A DNA stretch of 13,641 bases, taken from the NCBI GenBank assembly GCA_947630525.1, contig CANRHW010000018.1:1-13641 (forward strand). The letters are read 5' to 3'. Of the stretch, positions 6,182 to 13,031 are shown in pieces (the stretch's first letter is position 1; each line of letters begins with the position of its first letter). The position numbers were made by a program, and so were the translations under genes. This stretch comes from an uncultured Clostridia bacterium (GTDB lineage Bacteria; Bacillota; Clostridia; UMGS1883). The notes under the pieces are model-generated. The model did not search any database, had not been told where the DNA came from, and was given only the letters and a program-made list of their open reading frames with translations.

Positions 6182-8110
6182 TCAAATGTCAAGATTTACA
6201 ACGTCCTTGGCGTTGGTCTCGATAAATTCCCGCCGGGGCTCAACTTTGTCGCCCATAAGGATAGTAAAGATATTGTCGGCGGCAATAGCGTCCTCCAAGG
6301 TCACCCTGAGCATACTGCGGGTCTCGGGATTCATGGTGGTCTCCCAAAGCTGCTCGGGGTTCATTTCGCCAAGACCTTTGTAGCGCTGTATATCCACCTT
6401 TACGTCGTCGCCGTATTTTTCGCGGAAATCGCGCATGGCCTTTTCCTGCTCCTCTTCGGTGTAGGTGTAGCTCTCCTCCTTACCCTTTTTGTTTTTGAAC
6501 AGGGGGGGCTGGGCCAGATACACGTGACCCTCCTCCACCAAGGGCCGCATAAAGCGGAAGAAGAAGGTGAGGAGCAGCGTTCTGATATGGCTGCCGTCCA
6601 CATCGGCATCGGCCATGATTATGACCTTGCCGTAGCGGAGCTTGCTTATGTCGAACTCGTCCCCGATGCCGGCGCCCAGCGCCGTAATGACCGGGGTGAG
6701 CTTGTCGTTGCCGTAAACCTTGTCGATACGGGATTTTTCCACGTTGAGCATTTTTCCCCAAAGCGGAAGTATGGCCTGGAAGTTCCTGTCCCGGCCCTGC
6801 TTGGCGCTGCCGCCGGCGGAATCTCCCTCGACGATATATATTTCGGTGCGCTCCACGCCGTTTTCGATACAGTCGGCCAGCTTGCCCGGGAGGGTGGTAT
6901 TTTCCAGGGAGTTTTTCCGCCTTGTGAGCTCCCGGGCCTTGCGGGCGGCCTCGCGGGCGCGGTTGGCGGTCATGGCCTTGTCGATAATCATTCGCGCCAC
7001 GGCGGGATTTTCTTCAAGATAATTGGTCAGGGTCTCGTTCATGGCGTTTTCTACCAGGGTGCGAACCTCGATATTCCCGAGCTTCGTTTTGGTCTGCCCC
7101 TCGAACTGAGCCTCGGCCAGCTTGACGGAGATGACGGCCGTCAAGCCCTCGCGCACGTCGTCGCCGCTGAGCTTGCGGTCCCCGTCCTTGATAAGGTTAT
7201 ACTTTTTGCCGTAATCATTAATTATCTTTGTCAGGGCGTTTTTAAAGCCCGTTTCATGATAGCCGCCCTCGGTGGTATGTATGTTGTTGGCGAAGGAGAC
7301 TATTATCTCGTTGTAGTCGTTATTGTACTGCATGGCGACTTCAACGTTCATATCCTCTTTTTCGTTTTCAAAATATATTACCTGTGGGTGCAGAGCCTCC
7401 TTATTGCGGTTGATATATTCCACAAAGGAGATGATGCCGCCCTCGTACATAAGGCTTTCGCACCGGGGCTCCTCTCCTCTTTGGTCGGTAAGGGTTATGC
7501 GTATGCCCTTGTTGAGGAAGGCCTGCTCCCTCATGCGGCGGAGCAGCACCTCATAGTCGAACTCCAGCACGTCAAAAATTTCCGGATCGGGCTTAAATTT
7601 AGTCACCGTGCCGGTGTGGTCGGTTTTGCCCACAACGGCAAGAGGAGCGAGGGGATTGCCCCTCTCATACTTCTGATAGTGAACGTCCTTACCGTCATGG
7701 ACCCACACCTCCAGCCACTCGCTGAGAGCGTTAACGACGCTGGCGCCCACGCCGTGGAGACCGCCGGAAACCTTGTAGCCGTCGCCGCCGAACTTGCCGC
7801 CGGCGTGGAGCACGGTATGGACAACTTCAACGGTCGATATCCCCTGAGTGGGGTGTATGCCCGTAGGGATACCGCGGCCGTTGTCCGTAACGGTAATGAT
7901 ATTGTCCTTGCCTATTTCAATTTCGATATGGGTGCAGTATCCCGCCAAAGCCTCGTCGATACTGTTGTCCACAATTTCGTACACAAGGTGGTGGAGGCCG
8001 TTTTCCCCTGTGGAGCCTATATACATACCGGGGCGCTTACGGACGGCCTCGAGGCCCTCCAGCACCTGTATTTGGCTCTCGTCATATGTCTTTGTCGTCT
8101 TTTCCTCCAA
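6182..8110 (-). CDS. gyrB: DNA gyrase subunit B (TTG start)
   Basis: This 642-residue subunit binds and hydrolyses ATP. The GHKL ATPase domain shows YEIVDNSIDEA (44-54, Glu45 catalytic, Asn49 for Mg), DNGRGIP (76-82) and GGLHGVGASVVNALS (116-130). The transducer domain has the QTKTKLGN lysine loop (339-346). The TOPRIM domain has EGDSAGGSAK (428-437) and DADVDG (501-506), and the C-terminus has QRYKGLGEMN (575-584). The reading frame has a TAG stop three codons before TTG 8110, and the next possible start (GTG, residue 16) would remove part of the conserved YDESQIQVLEGLEAVRKRPGMY. TTG is therefore the start, with GAGGT eight bases before it. There is no long E. coli-type insert near the C-terminus, as in Gram-positives. 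gyrA follows after 67 bases. Confidence 0.98.
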   Translation of the reverse strand: MEEKTTKTYDESQIQVLEGLEAVRKRPGMYIGSTGENGLHHLVYEIVDNSIDEALAGYCTHIEIEIGKDNIITVTDNGRGIPTGIHPTQGISTVEVVHTVLHAGGKFGGDGYKVSGGLHGVGASVVNALSEWLEVWVHDGKDVHYQKYERGNPLAPLAVVGKTDHTGTVTKFKPDPEIFDVLEFDYEVLLRRMREQAFLNKGIRITLTDQRGEEPRCESLMYEGGIISFVEYINRNKEALHPQVIYFENEKEDMNVEVAMQYNNDYNEIIVSFANNIHTTEGGYHETGFKNALTKIINDYGKKYNLIKDGDRKLSGDDVREGLTAVISVKLAEAQFEGQTKTKLGNIEVRTLVENAMNETLTNYLEENPAVARMIIDKAMTANRAREAARKARELTRRKNSLENTTLPGKLADCIENGVERTEIYIVEGDSAGGSAKQGRDRNFQAILPLWGKMLNVEKSRIDKVYGNDKLTPVITALGAGIGDEFDISKLRYGKVIIMADADVDGSHIRTLLLTFFFRFMRPLVEEGHVYLAQPPLFKNKKGKEESYTYTEEEQEKAMRDFREKYGDDVKVDIQRYKGLGEMNPEQLWETTMNPETRSMLRVTLEDAIAADNIFTILMGDKVEPRREFIETNAKDVVNLDI

Positions 8111-8147
8111 AGTTATCTACCTCGCTCTATAAAAATAATCATATACA

Positions 8148-8175
8148 TTTATAAAATTAACCGTTAAACCGTCAA
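8148..8175 (-). promoter_or_regulatory. Candidate gyrB promoter in the remB-gyrB gap
   Basis: On the minus strand, TTGACG (8175-8170), a 16-base spacer, and TATAAA (8153-8148) lie in the 82-base gap before gyrB. The start would fall near 8141, giving a leader of about 30 bases. This would let gyrB-gyrA be expressed independently of the dnaA-remB operon, but transcription reading through from remB is also likely. Confidence 0.6.
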
Positions 8176-8192
8176 ATACGGCTTCCGCGCTT

Positions 8193-8426
8193 TTATTCTA
8201 CCCTTTTTAACAAGGTGGCCGACGAGACCTGGGAGATATAAATTTTATCGCCGCACAAAATATAAGACTTCGGTATATCCTCGGCCACGTTTACCACCTG
8301 GCCGCGCTTTTCGCACTCCTTAAAAAATTCTCTGGTCTTTTTGCTTATGGATGTGGTCTCCATATCGAGTATTGCCACGATATCGTTATATTTAATCACG
8401 GAGTTTCCGCCAATATTCAAATACAT
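8193..8426 (-). CDS. remB: RemB-like extracellular matrix regulator (YaaB family, DUF370)
   Basis: This 77-residue cytoplasmic protein matches the small DUF370 family. It begins MYLNIGGNSVIKYNDIVAILDME. The conserved MxxxIG...V....I.AILD pattern is at residues 1-21, followed by a charged helix (KTREFFKECEKRG) and a closing beta segment KSYILCGDKIYISQVSSATL. In Bacillus subtilis the homologue lies between recF and gyrB, exactly as here, and RemB works with the related RemA DNA-binding protein to activate biofilm matrix genes. Whether it controls matrix genes in this organism is unknown. AGGGGAG sits five bases before the ATG. recF ends 31 bases upstream, consistent with one operon. Length and motif agree with the family, and the symbol rests on synteny as well as sequence. 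Confidence 0.9.
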   Translation of the reverse strand: MYLNIGGNSVIKYNDIVAILDMETTSISKKTREFFKECEKRGQVVNVAEDIPKSYILCGDKIYISQVSSATLLKRVE

Positions 8427-8457
8427 CTTATCTCCCCTGACAAATTTTGTCTAAAAA

Positions 8458-9543
8458 TCATTCCCCGCGGCCGATTGCCTTTCCGTTTTCAATCTTTATC
8501 ACATTATTGTATTCTTTTATATTTGAATTTTCCGGCTCGGTACAAGTGATAATCACCTGTTTGCCGGAAATTTTTTCTCTCAAAAAATCCCGGCGAAATT
8601 TGTCCAGCTCGCTCATAATGTCGTCCAGAAGCATCACCGGACTTTCCCCGGTTTCTTTCAGTATAAGCTCGGTTTGGGCCGCTTTTAAGCAGAGCACTAT
8701 GCTCCTCTGCTGACCCTGGCTGGCGTAGCTGCGGGCGCTTTTATCGTTGATTTTAAACAAAATATCGTCCCGATGGGGGCCCACAAAGCATATTTTATTT
8801 TCTTTTTCGCTCTCCTCCATTTCGTCAAGCTTCCGGAGAAAAGCGGCCACTGTTTCTTCCCTCGTGGACTCCGGCTTGACCGAGGCGGCGTAGCTCAGCT
8901 CCAGCCTCTCCCGCCCGGCCGAAATGTCAAGCTGCACCTGGGCGGCTATATCCTTTACGCTGTCGATGTACGACCGCCGGGTGTGAATTATCCTCGCCCC
9001 TATTTCCGCAAGCTGCTGATTGAATACCGGCAGCAGCTTGTAATCCTCCCGGCGCAGGAGACTGCTCTTTTGCTTTAGAACAAGATTATAGGTCATAAGC
9101 GCTGACAGATAAGCCGGCCTCAAAGGTATTATGGAGCTGTCCACAAACCTCCGCCGAACCTCCGGCGAGCCCTTGACCAGGTTCATTTCGTCGGGAGTAA
9201 AGAGAACGCACACAAACCTGCCTATGAGCTGACTTGTCTTTTTTAACTCTATTTCGTTTAAAAATATTTTTTTGGTTTTTCCCTCAAATCTTATTTCGCC
9301 CTCATATTCCCTTTCGCCGGAGCTGAAGGAAAGATTTATCTTACCCTCCTGGCAGCCGTATTTCAAAGCTTCGCGGCCGCCCCCTCTGAGCCCCCGCCCC
9401 TGGGAAAAATAATAGACCGCCTCGAGAGCGTTGGTCTTGCCCATGCCGTTGCCCCCGCAGATGATGTTCACCCCCGGGTCAAAGGTCAGTTTTTCATTTT
9501 CATAATTTCTGAAATTTCGAAGACACAGCGATCTTACATACAT
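8458..9543 (-). CDS. recF: DNA replication and repair protein RecF
   Basis: RecF is an SMC-like ATPase that, with RecO and RecR, loads RecA at single-strand gaps. The 361-residue protein has Walker A GGNGMGKT (30-37), the signature region YASQGQQRS (273-281) and Walker B VMLLDDIMSELD (303-314). The N-terminus MYVRSLCLRNFRNYE is the family's usual beginning, so I start at ATG 9543, 13 bases after the stop of yaaA. A longer frame to 9591 would add a non-conserved extension overlapping yaaA. The ribosome binding site is weak (GAAAGATG), which suggests dependence on translation of yaaA. Cys-containing residues such as C63 and C112 are not family markers. Position in the dnaA-dnaN-yaaA-recF order is classical. 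Confidence 0.97.
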   Translation of the reverse strand: MYVRSLCLRNFRNYENEKLTFDPGVNIICGGNGMGKTNALEAVYYFSQGRGLRGGGREALKYGCQEGKINLSFSSGEREYEGEIRFEGKTKKIFLNEIELKKTSQLIGRFVCVLFTPDEMNLVKGSPEVRRRFVDSSIIPLRPAYLSALMTYNLVLKQKSSLLRREDYKLLPVFNQQLAEIGARIIHTRRSYIDSVKDIAAQVQLDISAGRERLELSYAASVKPESTREETVAAFLRKLDEMEESEKENKICFVGPHRDDILFKINDKSARSYASQGQQRSIVLCLKAAQTELILKETGESPVMLLDDIMSELDKFRRDFLREKISGKQVIITCTEPENSNIKEYNNVIKIENGKAIGRGE

Positions 9544-9556
9544 ACAATTACATCTT

Positions 9557-9763
9557 TCATATAATTTCGTATTTTTCTCCGTTATACTCAAAGCTGTCGC
9601 CGGGATAAAGCTTCCTCCCGCGGCGCAGCTCGGCCTGGCCGTTGACCTTTACGAAACCGTCCTGCACAAGGCGCTTGGCCTCGCCGCCGGCCAATACCGC
9701 GCCGGCAAGCTTCATAGCCGAATCGAGCTTGATAAATTCAGTGTCTATTTTTATTTTTTTCAT
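9557..9763 (-). CDS. yaaA: S4-domain RNA-binding protein YaaA (RlbA type)
   Basis: This 68-residue protein consists essentially of one S4 RNA-binding domain. It has IKLDSAMKLAGAVLAGGEAKRLVQDGFVKVNG (11-42) followed by the basic, conserved RRGRKLYPGDSFEY (48-60). In Firmicutes this small S4 protein lies between dnaN and recF, as here, and in Bacillus it has been linked to ribosome assembly (RlbA). It is unrelated to Escherichia coli YaaA. The ATG at 9763 follows AAAGG by nine bases. The gene is 58 bases downstream of dnaN and 13 bases before recF, so it is an internal member of the dnaA operon. The identification is strong. The ribosomal role is taken from the family, not seen here. Confidence 0.93.
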   Translation of the reverse strand: MKKIKIDTEFIKLDSAMKLAGAVLAGGEAKRLVQDGFVKVNGQAELRRGRKLYPGDSFEYNGEKYEII

Positions 9764-9821
9764 AAATTCAAACCTTTGTCAATACCTGATAATGACTGCC
9801 GTCACCACTAAAGGAATTTAA

Positions 9822-10928
9822 TTACAGCCTTACCGGCAGCACCATGAACATATAGGAGTCGTCCTCGGGCGAGCAAACTATAATGGGATTAAGGGGAGAA
9901 TTCATTTTCAGCCTTATGCTTTCATCCTCGCACCTGGCCACGGCGTCGTGAAGATAACGGTAATTAAAGCCGATGGTCATTTCCTCGTCCTTGTAATCGC
10001 ACTCAACAATGTCGTTTACCCGGCCAAGCTGAGTTTCGCACTTTATCTTTATCTTACCGTCAGTAAAAGTTACGCGGATGGGATTTTTGCTGACCTGGTC
10101 TATAATGGGTTCAACTCTCTCGATAGTTTTTACAAAATCCCTACCCTCAACATCGAGCTCGACTTTGAACTGCTTGGGGATTATCTGCTTGTAGGAGAAA
10201 AATTCGCCGTCGATGAGCCGAGAGGTAAGCGTAAAAGCGGCGCACTCAAACCGAGCCTGATTTTCGCCCACGGTTATTTTAACGATTTCTTCTTCATCGT
10301 CTTTAAGCATATTCTTTAATTCATTCAAAGTTTTGCCGGGAACTATAAACTTTATATTTTGAGGACTTTCGTTAAGCTCCTTGGTTATCATGGCCATCCT
10401 TACGAGATCCACAGAAACCAGGGTGAGCCTGCCTTCCTCAACCTCGAAAAGAGTTCCCTTTAAAACCTTTCTTACCTCGTCGGGATTAGTGCTCACCGCG
10501 AAGATGGTCTTGTTGATCATGTCCTTTAAAACCGGCGACGGCAGCTTTAAATCGGTCAGGGCGGCGATCTCCGGCAGCTCCGGATATTCGTTTGACGAAA
10601 GCCCAACCACCGTATAGTCGGAGTTAAGGCAGGTTATGGAAACATTGTTCTTTTCCCCCGCTACCAATTCCATTACGTCTTTGGGGAGCTTGCGCACGAT
10701 ATCATTCATCATGCGGCAATTTACCACAATTTCTCCTTCCTCCGCCACATTGGCCGGAATTGAAGTTTCGATACAGATTTCCATATTGTTGCCCTTTAAG
10801 TGGAGCAGCCCGCCCTTGGCCCTGAGCAGGACCCCCTCCAAATGGGGAGATACGGCGTTAGCTTCGACAGCCTTTGAAACAAGTCCCAGCGCCGAACTGA
10901 GCTTGTCGGTATCGCAGTAAAATTTCAT
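9822..10928 (-). CDS. dnaN: DNA polymerase III beta subunit (sliding clamp)
   Basis: DnaN is a ring-shaped homodimer that clamps the polymerase, ligase and repair factors to DNA. The 368 residues fit the family (about 365-380) with three successive clamp folds. The beginning MKFYCDTDKLSSALGLVSKAV, the central SSNEYPELPE (111-120) and the C-terminal YMFMVLPVRL are characteristic. The final residues line the hydrophobic partner-binding pocket together with the R..M/P segments of the third domain. The ATG at 10928 is preceded by AGAAGG at seven bases. The gene follows dnaA after a 308-base gap that holds the probable unwinding element, so its leader is part of the origin. I see no convincing separate promoter, and A/T richness of the leader makes -10-like matches uninformative. 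Confidence 0.98.
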   Translation of the reverse strand: MKFYCDTDKLSSALGLVSKAVEANAVSPHLEGVLLRAKGGLLHLKGNNMEICIETSIPANVAEEGEIVVNCRMMNDIVRKLPKDVMELVAGEKNNVSITCLNSDYTVVGLSSNEYPELPEIAALTDLKLPSPVLKDMINKTIFAVSTNPDEVRKVLKGTLFEVEEGRLTLVSVDLVRMAMITKELNESPQNIKFIVPGKTLNELKNMLKDDEEEIVKITVGENQARFECAAFTLTSRLIDGEFFSYKQIIPKQFKVELDVEGRDFVKTIERVEPIIDQVSKNPIRVTFTDGKIKIKCETQLGRVNDIVECDYKDEEMTIGFNYRYLHDAVARCEDESIRLKMNSPLNPIIVCSPEDDSYMFMVLPVRL

Positions 10929-11236
10929 GATTAAACCTTCTCTTTTATAAAAAAATATAATAATAATAAATTTTTAGTAGTATTAGGGGGTGATAAAACT
11001 GTTAAAAGCCGTAATTTGTCCCAATAGAAACGGAAATTTTCATCAACATATCATGTTGATAAAGCGGACGGGCCTATGGAAAATTATTTAGAGTTTCTGT
11101 TGATTTAACAGCCTAAACTGTGGAAAGGTGTTAATAGTTTAATAAGGGCATAAATATGTCATGGGGATTTTTCGCCGGCTTGTTAATATCCTGTTAAATA
11201 AAATCCACATGCCTATAAAAACGGACATTTTGAAAC
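10929..11236. other. dnaA-dnaN intergenic half of oriC (DnaA-box cluster and unwinding element)
   Basis: This 308-base gap has no credible gene. It contains several DnaA-box-like 9-mers: TGTTGATAA at 11054 (8 of 9 to TGTGGATAA), TATGGAAAA at 11075, TGTGGAAAG at 11119, and AAATCCACA at 11201 (reverse orientation, 7 of 9). TGTTAATA/TGTTAAAT relatives lie at 11129, 11181 and 11192. The dnaN-proximal end is an A/T-only stretch with TAG/TAT triplets and a G-run. In Bacillus subtilis the equivalent gap is the unwinding half of a bipartite oriC, so I assign it the same role by position and sequence. Exact box boundaries are uncertain. Confidence 0.8.
10945..10990. other. Putative DNA unwinding element with DnaA-trio-like triplets
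   Basis: On the plus strand an A/T-only stretch (10945-10974, containing TATAATAATAATAAAT) is followed by TAG-TAG-TAT-TAG (10975-10986) and a run of Gs (10986-10990), with DnaA-box-like sequence beyond. This reproduces the order of the Bacillus subtilis basal unwinding system: DnaA boxes, GC-rich spacer, DnaA-trios on one strand, A/T-rich duplex, then dnaN. DnaA would extend along the TAG/TAA-type triplets of one strand to hold it open. The exact number of functional trios cannot be read from sequence alone. Confidence 0.7.
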
Positions 11237-12550
11237 TTAGGATTCGTTTTTAATATCCCTTATTATATCGCTGACGGTGACCTTCATCATCGGGTCGGCG
11301 GAAATTTTTTCTTCTATGCTTTTAATGGCGTACATCGCGGTGGAGTGGTCCTTTCCAAACAGAGCTCCTATTTTTGGAAAAGACATGCCCAAAATTTCTC
11401 TTATAACAAACATTGTCACCTGTCTGGCTGTGGAATAATACTTAGTTCTGTTGCCGGATTTGAGCTCGTTTACCGTAATATTAAAAACGCTGGCGCAGTA
11501 TTCTATTATTTCGTCCGTCGTAATGGTCGAAATGTCTCTCGGGCCGTAGGTTTTAAGAGCCTCCTCCGCCAGTTCAAGAGTGATGTCCCTGTTGACGAGG
11601 CTTTTATAGGCGGCGATTCGGTTCAGCGCCCCCTCCAGTTCGCGTACGTTTGAATTGGCGTTTTCGCAAATAAGGTAATATATTTCATCCTCTATTTGCA
11701 GCTGCATTTCATTGGCTTTGTTTTTCAATATGGCGAGCTTCGTGTCGAAGTCCGGCGGCTGAATGTCGCACTGTATTCCCCATTGAAAGCGGGAAATAAG
11801 CCTCTCCTCCAAAGTTTTTATCTCGTTCGGCGGCCGGTCGCTGGTGATAACTATCTGCTTATTGGCCTCGTAAAGGACGTTGAAGGTATTGAAAAATTCT
11901 TCTTCTATACTCTGTTTTCCGGCGATGAACTGTATGTCGTCTATGAGCAGCACGTCCATTTTGCGGTATTTTTCCCTAAACTCGAAAGGGCGGTTTTCCC
12001 TTATGGCGTCCACCAGCTCGTTGGTGAATTTTTCCGATGTGACGAGGGCGGTTTTGATTTCGGGATAATTTTCGTTTATGTAATTTTTAATGGCGTGGAT
12101 TAGGTGGGTTTTGCCGAGCCCCACTCCGCCGTACAGAAAAAGGGGATTGTACATTTGCACCATGCCCGGAGCGTCGGCCACGGCGGCGCAGACCGCGTGG
12201 GCCATCCTGTTGCTGCCGCCGACGACGAAGTTGTCAAAGGTATAGTTGTCATATTTCCGCTGGGGGTCCCGCCGGCTGCCCTGCTTGTTTTCCTCCTGAG
12301 TTTTTAAGGAAATTTCAACCTCCGGCATTTCGCCGGAAACCTCGTTAAAGGAATGCTTTATAAGCGACGAATACCGCTTTGAAACAAGGTTGCGGTTAAT
12401 TTCATTTTCGGCGGACAAATTAAGCAGACCCTTGTCGTAGGAAACAGGGGTCAGAGTTTTTATCCAGGTATTAAAGGCCAAGGGCGTGCACTCTTCTTCA
12501 ATTAAAGTAAGACATTTGTTCCAAACATCGTTTAATTCATTTGTAGTCAT
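11237..12550 (-). CDS. dnaA: Chromosomal replication initiator protein DnaA
   Basis: This 437-residue AAA+ ATPase binds DnaA boxes at oriC, melts the origin and recruits the helicase. Domain I (1-80) begins MTTNELNDVWNKCLTLIEEE with the W.....L....-type interaction face. A short linker domain II follows (about 82-100). The AAA+ domain has Walker A GGVGLGKT (141-148), Walker B LLIDD (201-205), sensor-1 TSD (236-238), LISRFQWG (251-258, Arg254 arginine finger) and sensor-2 NVRELEGAL (301-309). Domain IV holds the DnaA signature GKDHSTAMYAIKSIEEKI (399-416), which contacts the box. The start is ATG 12550, with AAGGAG seven bases upstream. The open frame continues another 60 codons through the DnaA-box array, but that part is not coding. 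It is the first gene of the leftward replication operon. Confidence 0.98.
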   Translation of the reverse strand: MTTNELNDVWNKCLTLIEEECTPLAFNTWIKTLTPVSYDKGLLNLSAENEINRNLVSKRYSSLIKHSFNEVSGEMPEVEISLKTQEENKQGSRRDPQRKYDNYTFDNFVVGGSNRMAHAVCAAVADAPGMVQMYNPLFLYGGVGLGKTHLIHAIKNYINENYPEIKTALVTSEKFTNELVDAIRENRPFEFREKYRKMDVLLIDDIQFIAGKQSIEEEFFNTFNVLYEANKQIVITSDRPPNEIKTLEERLISRFQWGIQCDIQPPDFDTKLAILKNKANEMQLQIEDEIYYLICENANSNVRELEGALNRIAAYKSLVNRDITLELAEEALKTYGPRDISTITTDEIIEYCASVFNITVNELKSGNRTKYYSTARQVTMFVIREILGMSFPKIGALFGKDHSTAMYAIKSIEEKISADPMMKVTVSDIIRDIKNES

Positions 12551-12576
12551 AGGAAATCTCCTTGAAAAATGGGTGT

Positions 12577-12585
12577 TGTGGAAAA
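12577..12585 (+). promoter_or_regulatory. DnaA box 1, TGTGGAAAA
   Basis: TGTGGAAAA matches the consensus TGTGGATAA at eight of nine positions. It lies 27 bases before the dnaA start codon, within the presumed dnaA leader, and is oriented like the other three boxes. Confidence 0.8.
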
Positions 12586-12605
12586 CTAACAGTTTTTTAA
12601 ATGGC

Positions 12606-12614
12606 TGTGGAAAA
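12606..12614 (+). promoter_or_regulatory. DnaA box 2, TGTGGAAAA
   Basis: This is an eight-of-nine match to the DnaA consensus and identical to boxes 1, 3 and 4. Its start is 13 bases before that of box 3, a close head-to-tail pair suited to cooperative DnaA binding. Confidence 0.8.
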
Positions 12615-12618
12615 AACC

Positions 12619-12627
12619 TGTGGAAAA
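12619..12627 (+). promoter_or_regulatory. DnaA box 3, TGTGGAAAA
   Basis: This is an eight-of-nine match with flanks CC...CTC shared with box 4 (CCTGTGGAAAACTC in both). It sits five bases after box 2 in the same orientation. Confidence 0.8.
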
Positions 12628-12691
12628 CTCTCGAAAATACTGTAAAATAAGGAGTTTTTCTGTTAAAAACTATAAAAATCAGCTTAAAACC

Positions 12692-12700
12692 TGTGGAAAA
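12692..12700 (+). promoter_or_regulatory. DnaA box 4, TGTGGAAAA, next to the dnaA promoter
   Basis: This is an eight-of-nine match with the same 14-base context as box 3. It falls about 26-34 bases downstream of the predicted dnaA transcription start, where bound DnaA could hinder its own transcription. Confidence 0.8.
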
Positions 12701-12732
12701 CTCAGTCAAAACCAATAACGAGCCATACATTA

Positions 12733-12761
12733 ATTATAGCAAAAATTAAAGTAAATTTCAA
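12733..12761 (-). promoter_or_regulatory. dnaA: dnaA promoter
   Basis: On the minus strand, TTGAAA (12761-12756), a 17-base spacer and a perfect -10 TATAAT (12738-12733) give a start near 12726. The leader is then about 175 bases and contains all four DnaA boxes. This supports autoregulation, known for dnaA in other bacteria, but is not proof of it. Confidence 0.78.
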
Positions 12762-12810
12762 GTCCTAATTTAATTAATTTAAAGATTTTAAAAATTTTTG
12801 AAAAAAAATA

Positions 12811-12840
12811 TTGACAAAGGAGACGGAAATAATATATAAT
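12811..12840 (+). promoter_or_regulatory. rpmH: rpmH operon promoter
   Basis: A perfect TTGACA (12811-12816) and TATAAT (12835-12840) are separated by 18 bases, with A/T tracts upstream (12779-12810). Transcription would start near 12847, about 50 bases before rpmH. The strength fits a ribosomal protein gene. Confidence 0.85.
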
Positions 12841-12860
12841 ATGTTGGCACTGTTATGGAG

Positions 12861-12877
12861 TTATTACGCGGTAATAA
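12861..12877 (+). other. Small hairpin in the rpmH leader
   Basis: TTATTAC (12861-12867) and GTAATAA (12871-12877) form a perfect seven-bp stem with loop GCG. It is placed five bases before the strong ribosome binding site AAGGAGGT (12883-12890). It could modulate initiation or protect the 5' end. The stem is mainly A-U, so its effect may be slight. Confidence 0.5.
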
Positions 12878-12896
12878 AACTTAAGGAGGTGTTAAG

Positions 12897-13031
12897 ATGC
12901 TTAGAACCTATCAGCCCAATGTGAGGAAGAGAAAAAAGGATCACGGCTTTAGAAGCAGGATGAGTACTTCTAACGGTAGGAAGGTACTTAAGAGGCGCCG
13001 TCAGAGAGGTAGGAAGGTGCTTTCTGCCTGA
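12897..13031 (+). CDS. rpmH: 50S ribosomal protein L34
   Basis: The 44-residue protein begins MLRTYQPNVRKRKKDHGFR, continues RMSTSNGRKVLKRRRQRGRK and ends VLSA. This is the nearly universal L34 pattern (family length 44-47). Almost 40 percent of residues are Arg or Lys, suited to its place in the 23S rRNA of the large subunit. The ATG at 12897 has a perfect AAGGAGGT ribosome binding site six bases upstream. It is the first gene after its own promoter, and rnpA follows by 41 bases, the conserved rpmH-rnpA pairing. Leu rather than the common Lys at residue 2 and Val at residue 9 are small departures. Confidence 0.97.
   Translation: MLRTYQPNVRKRKKDHGFRSRMSTSNGRKVLKRRRQRGRKVLSA

Larger units (their letters stand above)
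12551..12896. other. dnaA-rpmH divergent control region and upstream half of oriC
   Basis: This 346-base gap has no credible gene. From left to right it holds the dnaA ribosome binding site, four TGTGGAAAA DnaA boxes (12577-12700), degenerate relatives such as TGTTAAAAA at 12661, and the leftward dnaA promoter (12733-12761). An A/T-rich stretch (about 12762-12810) follows, then the rightward rpmH promoter (12811-12840) and the rpmH leader with a small hairpin. The arrangement matches the rpmH-dnaA region of Bacillus-type bipartite origins. Confidence 0.85.

Noticed and set aside
6092..8167. A 691-codon plus-strand open frame opposite gyrB
   Set aside because: It is a shadow of gyrB codon usage. 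It has no recognisable domain and lies antisense to an unmistakable gyrase gene.
9544..9591. A longer RecF starting at 9591
   Set aside because: It would add 16 unconserved residues overlapping yaaA; MYVRSLCLRNFRNYE at 9543 is the usual RecF start.
12551..12730. A 60-codon N-terminal extension of dnaA (open frame to 12730)
   Set aside because: The stretch is the DnaA-box array and leader. ATG 12550 has an ideal ribosome binding site and begins the conserved domain I, and the extension has no DnaA-like sequence.
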